A stretch of 32,563 nucleotides of DNA, from IMG/VR virus record IMGVR_UViG_3300032249_000146, positions 1 through 32,563 of that record, one strand, 5' to 3'. Source of the DNA: a virus. The notes under the pieces were generated by a model. That model was given only the letters and a program-made list of their open reading frames with translations, had not been told where the DNA came from and made no database searches. Positions 29,398-32,563 of the stretch are shown here, one piece after another (positions within the stretch are counted from its first letter, which is position 1; every line of letters starts with the position of its first letter). Made by a program: the position numbers and the translations under genes.

Positions 29398-29404
29398 GTT
29401 TTAA

Positions 29405-29513
29405 ATCGCTTGGAGGCGATATAGAGTAAGCCTTGAATAGACTCCTGCACCGACTCGGTGTCCTCCAACTGCCTTAAAAAGCAGAGGGGTCTACTCAGGG
29501 CTTTTTGTTTTTT
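29405..29513 (+). ncRNA. Structured early leader RNA: pseudoknot, three-way-junction terminator and anti-SD strand
   Basis: Hairpin 1 is ATCGC/GCGAT (29405-29420) with loop TTGGAG. An outer 18-position helix pairs 29429-29446 with 29485-29502 (15 Watson-Crick, 2 G-U, 1 mismatch). It encloses hairpins CACCG-act-CGGTG (29448-29460) and CTGC/GCAG (29469-29484) and ends in T-rich DNA, like a terminator. The loop of hairpin 1 is fully complementary to the joining strand CTCCAA (29463-29468), so a pseudoknot is possible. The 5' strand AGACTCCT (29439-29446) is also complementary to the ribosome site AGGAGTCT (29514-29521) of the next gene, giving a mutually exclusive fold. Structures are read by eye; function inferred. 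Confidence 0.6.
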
Positions 29514-29525
29514 AGGAGTCTGAAA

Positions 29526-29720
29526 ATGGCACGATACCTTAGAAGTCAAGATACAGTCAAAGTTTTTATTGATGAAGATGGTGATTTACTTATTACTCAA
29601 TATTCAATGTCTGGTGAAGATACTATCTTAATAAATATAGGAAACATTCAGTATTTTGTAGACATTATTGAAAATGCAGTTGAAGATGGTTATCAAGGAG
29701 CTGATGATGAAATGGTTTAA
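29526..29720 (+). CDS. Hypothetical early protein (64 aa)
   Basis: First gene of the rightward early operon. The ATG follows AGGAGTCTGAAA, which can be hidden by the leader RNA; a TTG in the terminator T run is in frame but unlikely. The protein is MARYLRSQDTVKVFIDEDGD with alternating beta strands and an acidic end (GYQGADDEMV). No family. It overlaps the start of the next gene, so control of its translation could affect the initiator protein too. Confidence 0.65.
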   Translation: MARYLRSQDTVKVFIDEDGDLLITQYSMSGEDTILINIGNIQYFVDIIENAVEDGYQGADDEMV

Positions 29721-30363
29721 ACATGATTCAGATGCCAGTAATGATGCCAAGCTAAAAAAACTACGTTTAAAATATGGCGCTCAAGGTTACGGCATATATT
29801 GGTATTGCTTAGAGTTAATATCCCGAAACGTAGATAAGCATAATCTTACTTTTGAACTTGAACATGATGCAGAATTGATTGCAGATGATTTTAAATTAAG
29901 TAGCGATTTGGTTCAGCATATTATGACTTATATGGTTGAATTAGAGCTTTTTGAGAACACTAATAATATTATAACTTGTTTAAAAATGGCAACTAGAACA
30001 GATGAATACACACAGAAGTTAATTCAAAGTGCTAGTAAATGTCCCGACAAACTCCCGACACTATCGGTACATAATCCGAAAAAGTCCGTTCTAATAGAAG
30101 AGAAGAGAACAGAAGAGAATATATTAGAAGATAAAACAAAACGTGAAACTACTATCCCTAAAGATTTTAAGATTAGCGATAAAGTAATTTTGTGGGCAGA
30201 AAAGAACAATCATACAAATCTGCAAAAACACTTTGACAATTTTGTATTGTCATGCCAAGCTAGGAACTACAAATACACAAATTGGGATGCAGCGTTTATG
30301 AAAGCTATTAGAGATAACTGGGCTAGTGTGCCGGTTGAAAGAAAAAACAAGGTTGTACTATGA
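29707..30363 (+). CDS. Replication initiator / helicase-loader-like protein (DUF4373-type N terminus)
   Basis: The ATG at 29707 lies 6 bases after AAGGAG and opens MKWFKHDSDASNDAKLKKLR, the usual start of the Lin1244/Lin1753-like (DUF4373) domain, followed by YGAQGYGIYWYCLELI. The C-terminal part (KHFDNFVLSCQARNYKYTNWDAAFMKAIRDNW) resembles the end of phage O/DnaD-like replication proteins. A Lys/Glu-rich linker joins the two. It would bind the origin or load the helicase encoded next, with which it overlaps by 4 bp. 218 residues. The family is clear by eye; the role is inferred from synteny. Confidence 0.75.
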   Translation: MKWFKHDSDASNDAKLKKLRLKYGAQGYGIYWYCLELISRNVDKHNLTFELEHDAELIADDFKLSSDLVQHIMTYMVELELFENTNNIITCLKMATRTDEYTQKLIQSASKCPDKLPTLSVHNPKKSVLIEEKRTEENILEDKTKRETTIPKDFKISDKVILWAEKNNHTNLQKHFDNFVLSCQARNYKYTNWDAAFMKAIRDNWASVPVERKNKVVL

Positions 30364-31214
30364 TAATTAACCCTAGAAGTTTACTTACAGAAATAGATGC
30401 ACTATACGATGGAGGCATTGCACGTGGACACACAACTGGTTGGGCTAATGTGGACGAGTTTTTTACTGTTAAGCACGGTGAGTTTACTGTTATTACTGGT
30501 ATGCCTAGTCACGGAAAGAGTGAGTGGTTGGATGCTTTGTGCGTTAATCTCGCCATACATCACAATTACCGTATTGCTATGTTTTCTCCTGAAAATCACC
30601 CATTAGAGATGCACGCTAAAAAGATTATTGAGAAGTATGCTGCAAAGCCGTTTTTTGGTAACAATCGCATGAAGCAAGATGAAATGTACGATGCGCTAGA
30701 CAGAATGAACAAGAACTTTTCGTTTATCAAGCCAATTGAAACTGAGTTTACGCCTATGCACATTATCAACGAGGCGTTACCGTGGCTAGACCAATCATTG
30801 ACACAGCCAAGAGCTTTGGTGATTGACCCTTGGAACGAGATGGACCATTACAGACCAGCAGGATTAAGCGAAACTGAATACATTAGCCGTATCCTTACAG
30901 AACTGCGTAGAGCTGCAAGAGAATATAAATGTCACCTATTTCTAGTAGCGCATCCATCTAAAATGGCTAAAGACAAGGATGGTAATTATCCTGTGCCAAG
31001 ACCTTACGACATTAGTGGCTCTGCTCATTGGTATAACAAAGCTGACAATTGTATTGCTATTTGGCGTGACGTAGCGAATAATCCACAGGAAACACAGGTA
31101 CACATACAAAAGGTGCGATTTAACAGCACAGGGAAGCCTGGCATGGCTGAGTTGTTATACGATTACAACAAGGCTACATATATACATGAGCAAGCACATT
31201 ACAGGAGTTTGTGA
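30360..31214 (+). CDS. DnaB/Twinkle-type replicative helicase core
   Basis: A 284-residue RecA-fold ATPase. Walker A is GMPSHGKS (47-54), Walker B ALVIDPWNE (152-160) and the H3-like motif LFLVAHP (193-199). ARGHTTGWANVDEFFTVKHGE before Walker A is typical for Twinkle/T7 gp4-like helicase domains. The N-terminal DnaB or primase domain is missing, so it is a helicase-only core and priming must come from the host or another gene. It would unwind the fork with the loader-like protein encoded upstream. No phage DNA polymerase was found, so host polymerase is probably used. Confidence 0.87.
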   Translation: MIINPRSLLTEIDALYDGGIARGHTTGWANVDEFFTVKHGEFTVITGMPSHGKSEWLDALCVNLAIHHNYRIAMFSPENHPLEMHAKKIIEKYAAKPFFGNNRMKQDEMYDALDRMNKNFSFIKPIETEFTPMHIINEALPWLDQSLTQPRALVIDPWNEMDHYRPAGLSETEYISRILTELRRAAREYKCHLFLVAHPSKMAKDKDGNYPVPRPYDISGSAHWYNKADNCIAIWRDVANNPQETQVHIQKVRFNSTGKPGMAELLYDYNKATYIHEQAHYRSL

Positions 31215-31417
31215 TGGATTTTAAAGAAACCGATTTTTACAAACAGTTTGGCGATGCCGAATGGAAAGTAACTACAGTCGATGGTAAGATACATAAAAGC
31301 CGCAAATGGTTACTGCGCTACGAAGATGTGCTTTATAAGGAGATAACACCTCATGTCAATATTAAAATGCCCAACGTGCAATCAAACGCCAAGAAGAAGT
31401 CTACCTCAAAACGCTAG
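31214..31417 (+). CDS. Hypothetical protein (67 aa)
   Basis: The ATG at 31214 overlaps the helicase stop (TGATG) after AGGAGTTTG. The protein starts MDFKETDFYKQFGDAEWKVT and ends in a very basic tail (AKKKSTSKR). Its 3' end overlaps the NinB-like gene by 65 bp in another frame, a long overlap for this genome. Function unknown; the basic end may contact DNA. Confidence 0.6.
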   Translation: MDFKETDFYKQFGDAEWKVTTVDGKIHKSRKWLLRYEDVLYKEITPHVNIKMPNVQSNAKKKSTSKR

Positions 31418-31664
31418 ACTGCATTTATTGTTTGGTGCTATTGCTGAAAAGGTCAAGGCATCAGATGGATTATTGCATCATGCTATGTGGTGGAAAACCG
31501 TCATGAAAGATAGATGGCTAGGTTACAACGAAACAGTTGCAAGTAATGGAAAAGTGATTTATAGTTTGCGTGGTACTGCCGATTTAACAATAGAAGAACT
31601 TAACAACTTCATGGAACGAGTAGAACGATACGCTGCCGAGCATGAAATATTTTTACAAGACTAA
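31353..31664 (+). CDS. NinB/Orf-like recombination protein with N-terminal Cys pair
   Basis: A 103-residue protein. RRSLPQNARLHLLFGAIA, then WKTVMKDRWLG and LTIEELNNFMERVERYAAEHEIFL, matches the NinB (lambda Orf) pattern of RSL-QN near the start and a helical end. The N terminus carries CPTC (C6, C9), not usual for NinB, so half a zinc ribbon may have been added. NinB proteins help the phage recombinase load on SSB-coated DNA, which agrees with the SSAP and SSB-like genes here. It starts 65 bp inside the previous gene after AAGGAGATAACACCTC. Confidence 0.72.
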   Translation: MSILKCPTCNQTPRRSLPQNARLHLLFGAIAEKVKASDGLLHHAMWWKTVMKDRWLGYNETVASNGKVIYSLRGTADLTIEELNNFMERVERYAAEHEIFLQD

Positions 31665-31677
31665 CGGAGATTGAATT

Positions 31678-32154
31678 ATGAGAAAAGAAAACTCACACAA
31701 CAAAAAGATTAAAGAAGTCGTAGCTTTTAATCATGCAATAGCGTTTCAGCATATTATTGATGGCCCTAAAAGCGTAGAAGAATTAGCTAAAGCTATGTTT
31801 ATGACTGAAATATCAGCATGGGATTATCTTGTATGGCTTGAACGAAGCGGCTTTGCAACTGTGACAAAGGCTAAAAGAGTTCGGTTGGTTAAAGTTTATG
31901 CAGCAGCCAACATTGACAAATACAAATGGCCTAAAGCGTACACAGAGTCTAAAGACCCACAGCGTGATTACTTTGATAAGATGATTTATCCTGACATCAC
32001 TAAAGAGCTACGAGATGCAATTTATGAAGGCCGTATTAGCCCAGACGTTGTTAAAACTTACAACAGGACAGATACAGTTGCATGGGAACTAAACTACAAG
32101 CCTGATTATCATGGTGGCTTTCAATCATCTATGAATGGCGAGTATTTTGTCTAA
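31678..32154 (+). CDS. Winged-helix-like hypothetical protein (158 aa)
   Basis: The ATG follows CGGAGATTGAATT. Residues 15-75 (IIDGPKSVEELAKAMFMTEI, then SAWDYLVWLERSGFATVTKA) look like a winged helix-turn-helix. The rest (YTESKDPQRDYFDKMIYPDI, KPDYHGG) is unassigned. It could be a DNA-binding regulator or replication accessory. It overlaps the HNH gene by 20 bp. Confidence 0.65.
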   Translation: MRKENSHNKKIKEVVAFNHAIAFQHIIDGPKSVEELAKAMFMTEISAWDYLVWLERSGFATVTKAKRVRLVKVYAAANIDKYKWPKAYTESKDPQRDYFDKMIYPDITKELRDAIYEGRISPDVVKTYNRTDTVAWELNYKPDYHGGFQSSMNGEYFV

Positions 32155-32437
32155 AAAACAGGAGAAAGCGCATTATGCTAAACTGTCTGAACTTGGCTGT
32201 ATTGTGTGTCACAATTTGGGTTATGGTTACTCTGCACCGCACATTCATCACATACGTCATGGAGCAGGAATGGGGCAAAAAAGCTCTTGGCAAGATGCTA
32301 TCCCTCTATGTCCTAACCATCATACTAACGGTGGCTACTCTATTGCGCTGCATGCTGGCATAAAAGCATGGGAAAGCAATTTTGGTACAGAAGAAAGTTT
32401 GCGTGACCAAGTATGGAAGATGCTAAATGAAATTTAA
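32135..32437 (+). CDS. Ref-like HNH nuclease
   Basis: A 100-residue protein with the motif pattern CIVC (C22, C25), IHHIRHG (H38, H39) and IPLCPNHH (C59, H62, H63), typical of Ref family/HNH nucleases. P1 Ref cuts at RecA-coated single strands and aids recombination, which fits the neighbouring NinB-like and RusA genes. Two Cys pairs probably hold a zinc. It overlaps the next gene by 11 bp. The gene runs with the operon, so it is a working part of the phage rather than a homing element. Confidence 0.85.
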   Translation: MASILSKKQEKAHYAKLSELGCIVCHNLGYGYSAPHIHHIRHGAGMGQKSSWQDAIPLCPNHHTNGGYSIALHAGIKAWESNFGTEESLRDQVWKMLNEI

Positions 32438-32563
32438 AGACTTACGCAAAGGGATGGCTATTACATTTATTGATGGCGATAAACTGACAATTGTGGATAC
32501 TGAAACTAAAAAACATCCAGGAGCGTTAGATGAATCGTGTCATATAACAATGTTAAGCCATGA
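32427..32563 (+). CDS. N-terminal part of the gene spanning the sequence ends
   Basis: Starts at an ATG overlapping the Ref-like stop and runs open to the end: MKFKDLRKGMAITFIDGDKL, then DTETKKHPGALDESCHITML. After merging the 15-base overlap it continues from base 16 to the TGA at 80-82, giving 67 residues. The start could be a small beta (SH3/KOW-like) domain. No family recognised. Confidence 0.75.
   Translation, partial: MKFKDLRKGMAITFIDGDKLTIVDTETKKHPGALDESCHITMLSH
32549..32563. repeat. Terminal direct repeat (right copy)
   Basis: Identical to bases 1-15. It marks where the sequence closes on itself. Confidence 0.85.

Noticed and set aside
29448-29460. CACCG-act-CGGTG resembles the last hairpin of Cas9 tracrRNA
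   Set aside because: No cas gene, no repeat array and no anti-repeat are present; it is one short hairpin inside the early leader structure.
29433-29477. Possible TTG-started 14-codon leader peptide in the early leader
   Set aside because: Its only SD-like sequence (GGAGG at 29412) is too far away and is explained better as a pseudoknot loop.
1-32563. Integrase, CI-like repressor or attachment site
   Set aside because: No tyrosine or serine recombinase motif and no long repressor were found. The small Xis/MerR-like HTH alone is not evidence for lysogeny.
1-32563. tRNA genes or a CRISPR array
   Set aside because: I saw no cloverleaf with a GTTCGA-type T loop and no regularly spaced repeats. 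A tRNA scan would be decisive.

Overview
The window looks like an essentially complete genome of a short-tailed (podovirus-type) bacteriophage. Its first 15 bases are repeated as its last 15. If that overlap is removed (about 32,548 bp) and the ends are joined, one uninterrupted 67-codon gene runs across the seam, so the molecule reads as a circular or circularly permuted map. There is a terminase, a large P22-like portal, scaffold, coat, tail-nozzle and internal virion (ejection) proteins, but no tape measure, tail tube or sheath. No integrase or classical repressor was recognised. The DNA is AT-rich and gene-dense, with many 1-13 bp gene overlaps.

Layout. (1) 32135-32563 joining 1-791, plus strand: a Ref-type HNH nuclease, the junction gene, a RusA-type Holliday junction resolvase and an antiterminator Q-like protein. 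(2) 788-1508: an opposite-strand HNH endonuclease with its own promoter, then a late promoter with a structured leader ending in a terminator, the pattern of a Q-controlled late operon. (3) 1526-25561: the late operon, with TerS, TerL, portal, a first receptor-binding cassette, scaffold, coat, connector/nozzle proteins, a GNAT acetyltransferase, three ejection-type proteins (one ending in an S74 autoprotease), a second fibre cassette, a metallophosphoesterase, an M15 endolysin and a 3-TM holin with an apparent ATT start. A second opposite-strand HNH gene (HNH/AP2) interrupts it at 23281-23748. (4) 25694-25765: a 23-codon gene encoding a near-canonical PqqA, the precursor peptide of the redox cofactor pyrroloquinoline quinone. 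(5) 25847-29251, minus strand: an early operon of small proteins around a DUF1071/Sak3-type annealing protein and an SSB-like protein, driven by promoters that share a palindromic operator. (6) 29252-29525: a divergent control region with a highly structured RNA leader. (7) 29526-32154, plus strand: a replication initiator-like protein, a DnaB/Twinkle-type helicase and a NinB-like recombination protein.

Host. The PqqA peptide is the strongest clue. PQQ is the cofactor of bacterial methanol and other alcohol/sugar dehydrogenases. An AT-rich Gram-negative methylotroph, for example of the Methylophilaceae, would fit, but this is inference and nothing in the sequence proves it.

The most unusual signals are the phage-borne pqqA, an early-leader RNA with a pseudoknot, a three-way-junction terminator and an anti-Shine-Dalgarno strand, a loop-to-RBS pseudoknot ahead of the HNH/AP2 gene, a two-site palindromic operator regulon, a duplicated portal tail that became its own gene, and two fibre cassettes each followed by a 54-residue partner.
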